Assembly: GCA_963703385.1 (NCBI GenBank) | Contig: OY969816.1 | Location: 1,612,001-1,676,000, forward strand | From: Rhodoblastus sp963703385 | Lineage (GTDB): Bacteria; Pseudomonadota; Alphaproteobacteria; Rhizobiales; Beijerinckiaceae | Length of the DNA stretch: 64,000 nt | Reading direction: 5' to 3' | Shown here: positions 45,117 through 54,220 of the stretch, piece after piece | Position numbering within the stretch: position 1 is the stretch's first letter | Layout: every line of letters begins with the position of its first letter | Position numbers and translations under genes: made by a program | The notes under the pieces: generated by a model | The model's database searches: none | What the model saw: only the letters and a program-made list of their open reading frames with translations | What the model was told of the DNA's origin: nothing

Positions 45117-45905
45117 TCACCCTCCCGAATGGGACAGAAGCGCCAACAATTCCATGAGCCAGGCGCGCACCGCGTCCGGCCCCGCGAAATCGGCTTGGTC
45201 GGCGCAAAAAAACTCGCCGGCGACGGTGAAGCCGAAGCCGCCGCGCGCGGCGCAGGTCTGCATCGCCGGAATGTCGGTATGATCGTCGCCGATCATCACC
45301 GGCTTGCGGCCCGCGAAAGGCGGGCCCGCCATGAAACGGGCCAAGGCCTCGCCCTTGGAAAAGCCGCCGTTGAGGATTTCGAACACCTTGCGGCCGCGCA
45401 ACAGGCGCAAGCCCCCGTCCGCCGCAGCGATATAATCGGTCAATTCGCGTTCAAGACGCGGTTCGGCCGATTCGGCGGCGCGAAAATGAACCGCGATCGA
45501 GGCGCCCTTGTCCTCGATCAGGAGGCGCGGCTCGAAAGCGGCGAGGCGCCTAATGTCGGCGAGCGCGCCGGATCCCAAGGCCGCGCCTTGCCGGGCCGCG
45601 CCGGCTTTCGGATCGAACCGGATTTCCGCGCCGTGAACGCCCGCCGCCCGCCCCCGGAACGGCGCAAGCCGGAGATCGAGATCGGCGATCTCGCGCCCGG
45701 TGACGACCGCCAGCGCCCCGCCAAGCGCGTCCGCAAGCTCCGCGAGCAGATCGGCCAGACCGCCTGGCGCGGTCGCCGCGCCGGGCGTCGGGGCCATTTC
45801 GATCAATGTGCCGTCGAAATCGAGAAACAGCGCCAGATCGCCGCCATTGCGCGGCGAAAGTTCGAGGAGTCCCGCCGGTCCTGGTCCTAAAACTTCAAAA
45901 TTCAA
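45117..45905 (-). CDS. otsB: Trehalose-6-phosphate phosphatase
   Basis: A HAD-type phosphatase of about 262 residues. Motif I is LALFLDFDGTLIEMAPTPG near residue 25, ALAVVTGREIADLD follows near residue 65, and the late metal motif is PVMIGDDHTDIPAM near residue 205. It removes phosphate from trehalose-6-phosphate made by OtsA. No ATG fits the N-terminus; TTG at 45905 (GAAAGG about ten bases upstream) is preferred, and TTG at 45992 is an alternative. First gene of the operon; its stop is 5 bp before the GH15 start. Confidence 0.88.
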   Translation of the reverse strand: MNFEVLGPGPAGLLELSPRNGGDLALFLDFDGTLIEMAPTPGAATAPGGLADLLAELADALGGALAVVTGREIADLDLRLAPFRGRAAGVHGAEIRFDPKAGAARQGAALGSGALADIRRLAAFEPRLLIEDKGASIAVHFRAAESAEPRLERELTDYIAAADGGLRLLRGRKVFEILNGGFSKGEALARFMAGPPFAGRKPVMIGDDHTDIPAMQTCAARGGFGFTVAGEFFCADQADFAGPDAVRAWLMELLALLSHSGG

Positions 45906-46034
45906 CAGGTTTCGCCTTTCCGCGCATCCACGCGGCCCGGCGCCGTGGGCGGCGCCTGCTCGACCCTCGCGGCGGAGCCATTGCGCAATCAATCAACGCC
46001 GCGCGGGGCTTCCTTGTTCCCCAATTTGCCACGC

Positions 46035-46065
46035 AAAAGCCGCGCCCTTGAGGCAAGGACGCGGC
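46035..46065 (-). terminator. Terminator of glyA
   Basis: On the glyA strand an 11-bp stem with one mismatch (GCCGCGTCCTT / AAGGGCGCGGC, 46065-46055 and 46049-46039) has a 5-base loop and is followed by TTTT. It begins about 25 bases past the glyA stop. Confidence 0.75.
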
Positions 46066-46090
46066 TGGAAAGTGGCGCTTCGGCTGTCGG

Positions 46091-47395
46091 TCAGTAGATC
46101 GGGAAACGACTGGTCAGCGCCTCGACCCGCGCTTTCACCGCCGCCTCGACCGCCGCATTGCCGGCCTGGCCATTCCTGGCGAGGCCGTCGAGGGTTTCGA
46201 CGATCAATTCGCCGACCTGTTTGAACTCCGCGGCTGCGAAGCCGCGCGAGGTCGCGGCCGGGGCGCCGAGGCGGACGCCCGAGGTGATCCAGGGTTTTTC
46301 GGGATCGAAGGGCACGCCATTCTTGTTGCAGGTGATTTCCGCCCGTTCGAGCGCGATTTCCGCCGCCTTGCCGGTCAGCTTCTTGGGTCGCAGATCGACC
46401 AGCATCAGATGGTTGTCGGTGCCTCCGGTCACGAGGTCGAGCCCGCCCGCGAGCAAAGTTTCCGCCAGAACTTTCGCATTGTCCACGACCTGCCGCGCGT
46501 AGGCCCTGAATTCGGGGCGCAAAGCCTCGCCGAAGGCGACCGCCTTGCCGGCGATGACATGCATCAGCGGCCCGCCCTGAAGGCCGGGGAAGATCGCCGA
46601 ATTGATCTTTTTCGCCATCTCCTCGTCATCGGTCAGCACCAGACCGCCGCGCGGGCCGCGCAGGGTCTTGTGGGTGGTGGAGGTCACGACATGAGCGTGG
46701 GGGAAGGGCGAGGGATGGGCGCCGCCCGCCACCAGCCCGGCGAAATGCGCCATGTCCACGAAAAGCCAGGCGCCGACCGCGTCGGCGATGGCGCGGAAGC
46801 GCTCGAAATCCCAGAACCGGGCATAGGCCGAGCCGCCCGCGATGATCAGTTTCGGATGGTGCTCATGGGCCAGCCGTTCGACCTCGTCCATGTCGATGCG
46901 CCCGGTTTCGCGGCTCACGCCGTAGGACACCGGCCTGAACCAGCGCCCGGACATGTTGACCGGCGAGCCGTGGGTGAGGTGGCCGCCCGCCGCGAGATCG
47001 AGGCCCATGAAGACGTCGCCCGGCTGGAGCAGCGCCAGAAAGACCGCCTGATTGGCCTGGCTGCCGGAATTGGGCTGCACATTGGCGAAGCGGCAGCCGA
47101 ACAATTTTGTCACGCGCTCGATGGCGAGGTTTTCGGCAATGTCGACGAACTGGCAGCCGCCGTAATAGCGTTTCCCCGGATAGCCCTCGGCATATTTGTT
47201 GGTCAGGACCGAGCCCTGCGCTTCCAGCACCGCGCGCGAAACGATGTTCTCGGAGGCGATCAGCTCGATCTCCTTGCGCTGGCGCGAAAGCTCCAGCCCG
47301 ATGGCCCGGGCGATCTCCGGATCGGATTCCGCGAGCGAAGCGGCGAAAAAGCTGTTGGAGAGTTTTTGGGCCGTCGCGGCGTTGGCTGTGCTCAT
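46091..47395 (-). CDS. glyA: Serine hydroxymethyltransferase
   Basis: A 434-residue PLP enzyme interconverting serine and glycine with tetrahydrofolate. The PLP Lys is in TSTTHKTLRGPRGG near residue 243; other landmarks are ELIASENIVSRAVLEAQGS near residue 41, YAEGYPGKRYYGG near 60, VDMAHFAGLVAGG near 213, and a TGGTDNHLMLVDLR segment near 344. ATG at 47395 with GGAGC six bases upstream; an ATG 12 bases further out (MERAM) is in frame. Not in an operon with nrdR as in many relatives; the L,D-transpeptidase gene is its nearest upstream neighbour. Confidence 0.96.
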   Translation of the reverse strand: MSTANAATAQKLSNSFFAASLAESDPEIARAIGLELSRQRKEIELIASENIVSRAVLEAQGSVLTNKYAEGYPGKRYYGGCQFVDIAENLAIERVTKLFGCRFANVQPNSGSQANQAVFLALLQPGDVFMGLDLAAGGHLTHGSPVNMSGRWFRPVSYGVSRETGRIDMDEVERLAHEHHPKLIIAGGSAYARFWDFERFRAIADAVGAWLFVDMAHFAGLVAGGAHPSPFPHAHVVTSTTHKTLRGPRGGLVLTDDEEMAKKINSAIFPGLQGGPLMHVIAGKAVAFGEALRPEFRAYARQVVDNAKVLAETLLAGGLDLVTGGTDNHLMLVDLRPKKLTGKAAEIALERAEITCNKNGVPFDPEKPWITSGVRLGAPAATSRGFAAAEFKQVGELIVETLDGLARNGQAGNAAVEAAVKARVEALTSRFPIY

Positions 47396-47466
47396 TGCGC
47401 GCTCCATCGGGGAAGAAGTCCGGGGCCAATTATCACGCGGAAAGCCGCGAAGAAAGGCCGCGCGCG

Positions 47467-47502
47467 AAAAAGCTGCGCCCCGGAGGCAAACCGCCGGGGC
47501 GC
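47467..47502 (-). terminator. Terminator of the L,D-transpeptidase gene
   Basis: On the minus strand GCGCCCCGG (47502-47494) pairs with CCGGGGCGC (47483-47475) across a 10-base loop, followed by AGC and TTTTT. It starts about 20 bases past the transpeptidase stop. Confidence 0.82.
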
Positions 47503-47522
47503 GTGAAAAGGCGAAGGACCGG

Positions 47523-48899
47523 TTACCGGTCGTCCGGTCCGGGGTCGAGGCCGGGGCCGCGGTTGATATTGGGATTGACGCCTTCCTGCGCGATCGGCTG
47601 GACCGTGGGCGCCGCGCCGGCGCTCGCGGTCGAGAAGCCGTCGCGCTGATAGATGTCCTCGCGGAACTGCACCACGCCCTCGGGCGTGCCCCAAGCGGTG
47701 ATATAGACCCAATAGACATTGACCGGCGGATCGATCTTGACGTCGAGCCGCTCGCCGGAGGCGATGACCTGATCGATATGGTCGCGGTCCCAGCCGGGCT
47801 GGTTCTTGAGCAGCCATGCGACATAGTCGCGCACGTTCTGGAGGCGCATGCAGCCCGAGGAGACGAAGCGGAAATCGTCGCCGAACACGCCCTTCTCAGG
47901 CGTGTCGTGCATATAGACGCCATAAGGATTGTTGATGTTCACGCGCACCACGCCGAGCGAATTGGCGGTGCTCGGATCCTCGCGGAAGCGGTAGTTGACC
48001 GCGTCCATCGAATGCCAGTTGATCTGGCCCGGCTGAACCTCGTTGTTGTTCTTGTCGTAAATGCGGATGTGGTTTTCGGTCAGGTAATTCGCATTGGCCT
48101 GCATGCGCGGGATCAGATCCTTGCGGATGAGCGATGCCGGCACCGTCCAGTAGGGATTGAAATCCACGTCGAGCGCGCGGGTCTGCATCACCGGCGACTG
48201 GCGGTCGATGCGGCCGACGCCGGCGCGGTGGCGCGTGACGATCGCGTCGTTCTCGACCGTATCGACCATCGCGGCGGGAATGTTGGCTTCGACGAAGCGA
48301 TCGCCGAGATTGGTCGCGAAGGAATGCAGCCGGACGAGATTGACTTGCAATTGATGCAGGCGGTAGTCAGCCGGGACGTTCATCACCGTCAGGGTCTCGC
48401 GCGTGGCGACCCCGGTCGGGATCAGGCCGTGGCGCGTCTGGAACCTTTTCACCCCCGCCTCGACATAGGAATCGTAAATCCCCGATTCCGAAGCCGCCGG
48501 ATCGAGATCGCCGGTAATGGCGAGGCGCTTGCGCAAGGCCAGCACCGCCGGCCCGCTCGATCCCAGCTTGAGCGTAGCGGCCGCGGGAACCTTGTTCCAG
48601 CCGCCGTTGGTCACGATGCCCTGGTATTTCTGGATCGCAACTTCCGTCGCGGCGAGCGTGCGCGGCGACAGCAGCGGCGTGCTCGACCTTTCCACCGACA
48701 CGCTGGCGTCGGCGTCATAATGCTGCTCCCATTCCGCCTGGCCGAAGCCGTCGCCGGCGAAGGCCGGGGCGGCGCAAGTCAAGGCGCCGACGGCGGCGCC
48801 CAAAGCCAGACGAGAGCCGAAACGAGAGGCGAGACGGGCTGCCGCGCCCCATTGGCGCGGCGAAAACGGGCGGATGCGCGACAAGTCGGCGAGTTTCAA
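47523..48899 (-). CDS. ldtP: L,D-transpeptidase (YkuD domain, LdtP-like)
   Basis: A 458-residue periplasmic enzyme forming 3-3 crosslinks in peptidoglycan. After a signal region (FGSRLALGAAVGALTCAAPAFAGD, cut near residue 48) it has a peptidoglycan-binding-type segment (LGSSGPAVLALRKRLAITGDLDP ... GVKRFQTRHGL) near residue 115, then the YkuD domain with GVYMHDTPEKGVFGDDFR and the catalytic VSSGCMRL Cys near residue 350. No ATG fits: TTG at 48899 has GGAG eight bases upstream; a TTG at 48923 is in frame. It lies near ldtR, the MarR-type regulator of ldtP in Liberibacter, which supports the name. Confidence 0.85.
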   Translation of the reverse strand: MKLADLSRIRPFSPRQWGAAARLASRFGSRLALGAAVGALTCAAPAFAGDGFGQAEWEQHYDADASVSVERSSTPLLSPRTLAATEVAIQKYQGIVTNGGWNKVPAAATLKLGSSGPAVLALRKRLAITGDLDPAASESGIYDSYVEAGVKRFQTRHGLIPTGVATRETLTVMNVPADYRLHQLQVNLVRLHSFATNLGDRFVEANIPAAMVDTVENDAIVTRHRAGVGRIDRQSPVMQTRALDVDFNPYWTVPASLIRKDLIPRMQANANYLTENHIRIYDKNNNEVQPGQINWHSMDAVNYRFREDPSTANSLGVVRVNINNPYGVYMHDTPEKGVFGDDFRFVSSGCMRLQNVRDYVAWLLKNQPGWDRDHIDQVIASGERLDVKIDPPVNVYWVYITAWGTPEGVVQFREDIYQRDGFSTASAGAAPTVQPIAQEGVNPNINRGPGLDPGPDDR

Positions 48900-49199
48900 G
48901 AGTGAGGCTCCAAAAAAACCCAAAGGTCCAGGCTGATCATTCCGGCGCGCCAGCGCGCCCGCGCCAAAGAAAGGCGCGCGCGGAAGAGTCCGCGGAACAG
49001 TCGATGACGATGGTTAAAAAGCCGCGAATAGAGCGGCGATTTTAAGGCGTTCGACCGCGCCCTCTTAAGCCCCGGACGCTTTTTCCGCAAGTTTTGGCGG
49101 GCGCCATATGGTTGAGCCGCCCGACGGTGCGGGCGGCCGTCGAAATCGCAACGCAGGACGACCCCGTGTGAGAAGCGCGGGCTGGCCCCCCGAGGCCCA

Positions 49200-51038
49200 A
49201 TAGGCATAGAGGGCGATCCTGTCGGATCGCACCCCTGCCACACCACCCGGCATGCGGGTCCGCACCGGGCGGTTCGAGGGATTGAGGTTAGGAGAGACGG
49301 GGCATCCCCAGCTTGTCCAACCATTGCAGAGTCAGCACGGCGTTAAGGAGGAGCCCACTGTTGCGCCACCAGCGGCGGCTGTTTGCCGCGATTGTTCGCG
49401 CCACGTTGGGTTTGGCTCCGAGCGCCAGCAGTTCTCGGTGCATGGTCTTGCCGCGTTTCCACTGCTTAAGCTGGATGGCCCGCAGCCGGTGGCGCATCCA
49501 TTGATCCAGTTTTAGCCAGACCTTCGGTGTTTGCGCCAATCGGAAGTAAGCCTTCCATCCCAGGACGTAAGTCCGTAAGCGGTCCACCACATCCTGCATG
49601 CCGCGCCCGCCTGAGCGGCGGGTGAGTTGCCGGATGCGTTGTTTGAACGTCGCCATCGGCTTGGCGGCGACCCCTCGCTTGACCGCGCCCCCTGGGGCCG
49701 TCCAGAAGCTGTAGCCTAGGAACTTGCGGCCAAACACGCTCGCCACCGCGCTTTTGGCTTCGTTGACCGTGAGACGCAGTGCGCCATACAGCCGTCGAAG
49801 CAGCGCCATCACCCGTTCGCCCGCTTTCCGGCTACGAACATAGACGTTCGCGTCGTCGGCATAGCGCACGAAGTAATGGCCTCGACGCTCCAACTCCTTG
49901 TCCACCTCATCGAGCAGGACATTCGCCAGCAGCGGCGAGAGCGGCCCTCCTTGCGGAGTTCCTTTCGCGCGCTCCAGGATCACGCCATCCGCCATGATCC
50001 CGCTGTGCAAGTAGACCCGGACCAACCGGATGACACCGGCGTCCACGATCCGCTTTCGCAGGCGGTCGATGAGGATGTCGTGATTGACCCGATCGAAGAA
50101 TTTCTCCAGGTCCACATCCACCACGATTCGCCGGCCCGATTGCACGTATGATTGCGCCGCGAGTACGGCGTCATGCGCGCTTCGACCAGGACGGAAACCG
50201 TAGCTGTGTTTGCTGAAGCTTGGGTCAAGGATGGGTTGCAGGACTTGTAGCAACGCCTGCTGGATCAGCCGATCCGTCACCGTCGGGATGCCAAGCTCAC
50301 GCTCGCCGCCATCAGGTTTCGGGATCGTCACCCGTCGCACCGGCATCGGCCGGTACCTGCCTGACAACAATTGTTCGCGGATCGTGGGCCATGCGGCGCG
50401 CAGATATTCGGCGGTCTGGTCGATATTCAGACCGTCAACACCGGCCGCCCCTTTGTTGGACCGCACCCGTTTCCAAGCCTGTTGCAGGTTCTCCCGCGTC
50501 AGAGCCGCTTGTAGCAGCCCCGACCCTGTGTCGCCCGTCTCATGTCGCGGGCCGAGCACTTCATCGCTGTTCGAGTCGCGCGCGGCTTCACCGCCCGCTG
50601 TCCCGGACCGCCCTGTTTGCACAGGCATCTGATGCAATGTGCTCCGCATCGACACGGCGTCGAACACTTTCCCTCGTTCGGCCCTTCGCCAGCGGTCTCC
50701 CACCAACTACTACGACCTCTGCTGACTTCTCGCTCCGGCTCGACACCGTCGCCCTTTCAGGCGTGAGGCGAGACCTCCCCAGGTAAGAGCGCATTCCTTC
50801 ACTGCGCGACCGCCGGATTTACGCCGCTTCCCTTTGATCACGAGAGCTTCGCGGTTTCATGCCCGCTCGCCCTGGTCGGCAGCGCCTTCTATCCGGTTCT
50901 TGTTCATCGGCCCGCAGCTTCGATCCACGCTTCCTCCCCACGGTCGGTCACCCTTCCGCAGTTGCGCTTCACTTCGTTTGCCGTGACCAGCTTACGGTGG
51001 GACTTCCACCCACAAGAATGCGCCCATGCTGGGCGCAC
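49200..51038 (-). mobile_element. Group IIC-like intron, about 1.84 kb
   Basis: Read on the minus strand. The 5' end GTGCGCCCAGCATGGGCGCA is at 51038, and domain V at about 49275-49239 (CCGCCCGGTGCGG ... CCGCATGCCGGGTGG, CGC-type triad, two-base bulge). Domain VI at about 49236-49205 has a GCGATCC/GGATCGC stem, and the intron ends in CCTAT at 49200. The maturase gene is in domain IV. It is inserted six bases beyond the hairpin of the ldtR terminator (TTTTTCAT then GTGCG), the site preference known for bacterial class C introns. End points are by analogy; the 3' end could shift by a few bases. Confidence 0.85.
49288..50649 (-). CDS. ltrA: Group II intron reverse transcriptase/maturase
   Basis: A 453-residue intron-encoded protein with all RT blocks: RVRSNKGAAGVDGL, RPMPVRRVTIPKPDGGERELGIPTVTDRLIQQAL, KHSYGFRPGRSAHDAV, VDVDLEKFFDRVNHD, AKGTPQGGPLSPLLANVLLDEVD, the catalytic YADDANVYVR near residue 255, and the maturase (X) domain with LRTYVLGWKAYFRLAQT. 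No C-terminal HNH endonuclease is present, as expected for class C. ATG at 50649 is chosen; the frame extends further 5' inside the intron. It splices the host intron and primes its retromobility. Confidence 0.94.
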   Translation of the reverse strand: MRSTLHQMPVQTGRSGTAGGEAARDSNSDEVLGPRHETGDTGSGLLQAALTRENLQQAWKRVRSNKGAAGVDGLNIDQTAEYLRAAWPTIREQLLSGRYRPMPVRRVTIPKPDGGERELGIPTVTDRLIQQALLQVLQPILDPSFSKHSYGFRPGRSAHDAVLAAQSYVQSGRRIVVDVDLEKFFDRVNHDILIDRLRKRIVDAGVIRLVRVYLHSGIMADGVILERAKGTPQGGPLSPLLANVLLDEVDKELERRGHYFVRYADDANVYVRSRKAGERVMALLRRLYGALRLTVNEAKSAVASVFGRKFLGYSFWTAPGGAVKRGVAAKPMATFKQRIRQLTRRSGGRGMQDVVDRLRTYVLGWKAYFRLAQTPKVWLKLDQWMRHRLRAIQLKQWKRGKTMHRELLALGAKPNVARTIAANSRRWWRNSGLLLNAVLTLQWLDKLGMPRLS

Positions 51039-51041
51039 ATG

Positions 51042-51066
51042 AAAAAGCCGGGCCACGGGGCCCGGC
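51042..51066 (-). terminator. Terminator of ldtR, used as intron target
   Basis: A perfect 8-bp stem GCCGGGCC/GGCCCGGC (51066-51059 and 51054-51047) with a four-base loop and TTTTT at 51046-51042, on the ldtR strand. Only CAT separates the T-run from the intron's first base. Confidence 0.9.
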
Positions 51067-51108
51067 GGGGTAATTCCTGGATCGAGGTGGAACAGCGCGG
51101 CGCGGAAA

Positions 51109-51627
51109 TCAGAGGCGATATTTGATCTGGTCGGTCCAGAAGCGCTCGAGACGGGTCAGGGCGTTGTTGACCGTCTTGAACTCGTCCGCCGACACGCCGC
51201 CGATCTGCTCGACGGTGAGCACGTGTTTTTCATAGAGGCCGGCGACGATGTCGCGCACTTCCTTGCCCTGGGGGGTGAGGCTGATGCGGACCGAGCGGCG
51301 GTCGATGCGGGAGCGGGCATGGTGGAGATAGTCCATTTCCACCAGCTTCTTGACGTTGTAGGAAACGTTGGAGCCGAGATAATAGCCGCGGGTGCGCAGC
51401 TCGCCGGCGGTGAGTTCGGAATCTCCGATGTTATAGAGCAGCAGCGCCTGCACGGCGTTGATGTCGGAGCGGCCGCGGCGGTCGAATTCGTCCTTGATGA
51501 CGTCGAGCAGGCGGCGGTGGAGGCGCTCCACCAAGGTCAGGGCCTCAAGGTAAGCCGGGCGAACCTCGGCGCAACGTTCCACCCGACCGGCGGATTGGCT
51601 GTTCTTGGTCATCGTGTTCATCGTCAT
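51109..51627 (-). CDS. ldtR: MarR-family regulator, LdtR type
   Basis: A 172-residue winged-helix protein. After a polar N-terminus come the dimerising helix LEALTLVERLHRRLLDVIKDEFDRRG, the helix-turn-helix ELTAGELRTRGYYLGSNVSYNVKKLVEMDYL near residues 73-103, and the wing RSRIDRRSVRISLTPQGKEV near residue 106. The YLGSNVSYNVKKL recognition helix is the one found in alphaproteobacterial LdtR, which controls L,D-transpeptidase genes. The transpeptidase gene here lies downstream on the same strand past the intron. ATG at 51627 after AGGGA. Confidence 0.87.
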   Translation of the reverse strand: MTMNTMTKNSQSAGRVERCAEVRPAYLEALTLVERLHRRLLDVIKDEFDRRGRSDINAVQALLLYNIGDSELTAGELRTRGYYLGSNVSYNVKKLVEMDYLHHARSRIDRRSVRISLTPQGKEVRDIVAGLYEKHVLTVEQIGGVSADEFKTVNNALTRLERFWTDQIKYRL

Positions 51628-51802
51628 CGTCCCTGCGGTCTGTTTCGCGCCGAACGTTTTCCGGCGGCCTCGATGGTCCGCAATCTAAACAGCGCGAATG
51701 AAAACCAGTTTAAACAACAGGCTGAATCCCTCGTTACCGCGATTTGCAGGATTCGCGGTGAATCTTCAGTGAATTAAAACAAGTTTTTACGTTGATTTTT
51801 GT

Positions 51803-52348
51803 TCAACTTTGTCTGTTGTTCCGCCGCGCCAGTTCGCGCAGGCGCGCGACGAGATTCTCGATCGCGGAAGGCTCCCCGTGAAGGCTGTCGGCGCGCCAGG
51901 ACAGGAAGAGGTAAAGCCCGAACAGCAAGGCGTCGACGAATTTCAGCGCGCCGCCGAGCAGGAAGAAGGACGGCTTGGACGACGCCACGAAAACCTGCGC
52001 GACCAGGGTCAGGAGCCAGACCACCCCGCCCCAGGGCGCCAGCAGCCACAAGCCCACCGCCGCGACGGGATTGAGCACGGCGAAGAAAAGGATCGCCGTC
52101 ATCGTCGCCGGCGTCAGGTCGGCGAACGAGCCTTGCGCCGGAGCGATGATGCGCAGCCATTGCTCCAGCGCCTGGACGATCCACAATAAAGCGACGGCGC
52201 GGACGAACAGGGTCAAGGCCAACAGCCGGCGCGCCTCCTCGTCCTCGGGGCCCCGCCGCGCGCCGACCCTGATGACGCCCGAATCTTCCGTATCGAACTC
52301 TTCGCGCGCGCGGCGCGCGCCGGACGACTTGTTCATCGTCTTGTTCAT
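51803..52348 (-). CDS. DUF6163 family membrane protein
   Basis: A 181-residue inner-membrane protein of unknown function, regularly encoded between ldtR and hemB in Rhizobiales. The N-terminal 45 residues are charged (RRAREEFDTED); four hydrophobic stretches follow at about 50-68, 82-105, 108-128 and 135-153; the C-terminus is basic (LVARLRELARRNNRQ). ATG at 52348 (or 52339, MNKSSG). Divergent from hemB with about 115 bp between starts. Confidence 0.75.
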   Translation of the reverse strand: MNKTMNKSSGARRAREEFDTEDSGVIRVGARRGPEDEEARRLLALTLFVRAVALLWIVQALEQWLRIIAPAQGSFADLTPATMTAILFFAVLNPVAAVGLWLLAPWGGVVWLLTLVAQVFVASSKPSFFLLGGALKFVDALLFGLYLFLSWRADSLHGEPSAIENLVARLRELARRNNRQS

Positions 52349-52462
52349 CGTCTTTCCCTGCTCCAAAACCCTCCCGCGATAGCGCATTTGACCATGCGCG
52401 GCAAAATTTTTCGCCGTTTCCCCGCGATATGCTATGGGAAGCGACCTTCACGGAACGAGATC

Positions 52463-53485
52463 ATGACCGACGCCAAAAGCCCTGCTCTCAGCCTTTCCCT
52501 CGCCCTTTCCCACCGCCCCCGCCGCAACCGCAAGGCCGAGTGGGCGCGACGGCTGGTGCGCGAGAACGTCCTGACCGCCGACGACCTGATCTGGCCGATC
52601 TTTCTCGTCGAAGGCGAGAATGTCCGTACGCAAGTCAGCTCGATGCCCGAGGTCGAGCGCCTTTCGATCGACCATGCGGTCGCCGCCGCGCGCCGCGCGG
52701 CCGAGCTGTCAATCCCGGCGATCGCGCTCTTTCCCTACACCGATCCCGACCTGCGCGACCTCCACGGCTCGGAGGCGCTCAATCCCCAAAATCTCGTCTG
52801 CCGCGCCTGCCGCGCGATCAAGATGGAAGTTCCCCGCATCGGTCTGATCACCGATGTCGCCCTCGACCCTTACACCAGCCACGGCCACGACGGGGTGATG
52901 GAGGGGGAGACCATTCTCAATGACGAATCCGTCGCCATTCTGGTCGAGCAATCGCTCAACCAGGCGCGCGCCGGCGCCGATGTGATCGCGCCCTCGGACA
53001 TGATGGACGGTCGGGTCGGCGCGATCCGCGCCGCGCTCGACGGCGAGGGCTTCATCGATGTCCAGATCATGGCCTATGCCGCCAAATACGCCTCGGCCTT
53101 TTATGGCCCGTTCCGCGACGCCATCGGCACCAAGGCGGTGCTGACCGGCGACAAGCGCACCTATCAGATGGATCCGGCCAATTCCGACGAGGCCCTGCGC
53201 GAGGTCGCGCTCGATCTCGAACAGGGCGCCGACATGGTGATGGTCAAGCCCGGCCTGCCCTATCTCGACATTATCCATCGCGTGAAGGAGCGATTCGCGG
53301 CGCCAACCTTTGCCTATCAAGTTTCCGGGGAATATGCGATGATCATGGCGGCGGCGCGGAACGGGTGGCTCGACGGCGACAAGGCGATGCTGGAGAGCCT
53401 GCTCGCGTTCAAACGGGCGGGAGCGGACGGCATCCTCACCTATTTCGCGCCGAAAGTAGCGGAATTGCTCAAAAAGAGCGCGTGA
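52463..53485 (+). CDS. hemB: Delta-aminolevulinic acid dehydratase (porphobilinogen synthase)
   Basis: A 340-residue enzyme condensing two 5-aminolevulinate molecules in tetrapyrrole synthesis, which feeds haem, B12 and, if present, bacteriochlorophyll. The active-site metal loop reads DVALDPYTSHGHDGV near residue 130, with Asp in place of the zinc cysteines, the Mg-dependent type. Schiff-base lysines are in GDKRTYQMDPANSDEA and VMVKPGLPYLDI near residues 230-270; AYQVSGEYAM near residue 285 is conserved. ATG at 52463 with GAACGAGA upstream. Confidence 0.96.
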   Translation: MTDAKSPALSLSLALSHRPRRNRKAEWARRLVRENVLTADDLIWPIFLVEGENVRTQVSSMPEVERLSIDHAVAAARRAAELSIPAIALFPYTDPDLRDLHGSEALNPQNLVCRACRAIKMEVPRIGLITDVALDPYTSHGHDGVMEGETILNDESVAILVEQSLNQARAGADVIAPSDMMDGRVGAIRAALDGEGFIDVQIMAYAAKYASAFYGPFRDAIGTKAVLTGDKRTYQMDPANSDEALREVALDLEQGADMVMVKPGLPYLDIIHRVKERFAAPTFAYQVSGEYAMIMAAARNGWLDGDKAMLESLLAFKRAGADGILTYFAPKVAELLKKSA

Positions 53486-53573
53486 CGGCTTGAGCTGAAC
53501 GCCAAGCCGAGTTCGACGGGCCAAGCCTTTCCGCTGGAATGCGGGGAAACGTCCTCTGGTGCGGAGGCAGGAC

Positions 53574-54137
53574 ATGGGCGGCGGGCTTGGCGTGAATTCG
53601 GCGCGTATAGAGCGACTTCAACAAAAATTGTTCCCGGACGAAGGATTGAGCACCGGCCGGTTGTTCATCCGGCCGCTTCAGGCCGCCGACGCCTTCCAGC
53701 TGGTCGTGCTCACCAACGATCCCCTGGTCGCGGCCGGCGTCTCCTTCCTGCGCCAACCCTTCACTTTGGCCGACGCCCAGGCCCTGATCGCCATGCCCCG
53801 CGACCAGCAAGGCTGTTTCGCCGCGGTGCGCGCCGGCAGGGACGGCCCGATGATCGGCTGCGTCGGCGCCTTCTCCCGCAACGCCATCGACATCGAGATC
53901 GGCTTCTGGCTCGGCGTTCCCTATCACGGCAGGCGCTACGGCGCCGAAATGGCGGAAGCCATGCTCGTCCGCCTGCGCGAAGTTTTTCCGGAACGGCGCA
54001 TCGTCGCCGAATGTCCGCGCGAAAATTCCGCCTCGTGGCGGCTTTTGAGAAAGCTCGGCTTCACGCCGAGCGAGGACCCAGCGACGCGCAGAGGCGCCAG
54101 GCTCCTGGCGTTCGAGGCGACCGAAGTCGTGGATTGA
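53574..54137 (+). CDS. GNAT family N-acetyltransferase
   Basis: A 187-residue acetyltransferase. Segments typical of RimJ/RimL-type GNATs are STGRLFIRPLQAADAFQLVVLTNDP near the N-terminus, IDIEIGFWLGVPYHGRRYGAEMAEAML with the acetyl-CoA pyrophosphate loop (YHGRRYG) near residue 120, and the late AECPRENSASWRLLRKLGF helix. The substrate cannot be predicted. GGAGG is six bases before the ATG at 53574. Lies between hemB and an RDD gene on the same strand. Confidence 0.88.
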   Translation: MGGGLGVNSARIERLQQKLFPDEGLSTGRLFIRPLQAADAFQLVVLTNDPLVAAGVSFLRQPFTLADAQALIAMPRDQQGCFAAVRAGRDGPMIGCVGAFSRNAIDIEIGFWLGVPYHGRRYGAEMAEAMLVRLREVFPERRIVAECPRENSASWRLLRKLGFTPSEDPATRRGARLLAFEATEVVD

Positions 54138-54220
54138 AAGGCTTCCGGCGCGCCGCCCCTTGCGCGCCGCGTCCTGCGCCGCCAAATTGAAGTCTCGCAG
54201 CAATTTTGGAGCGCGCGACC

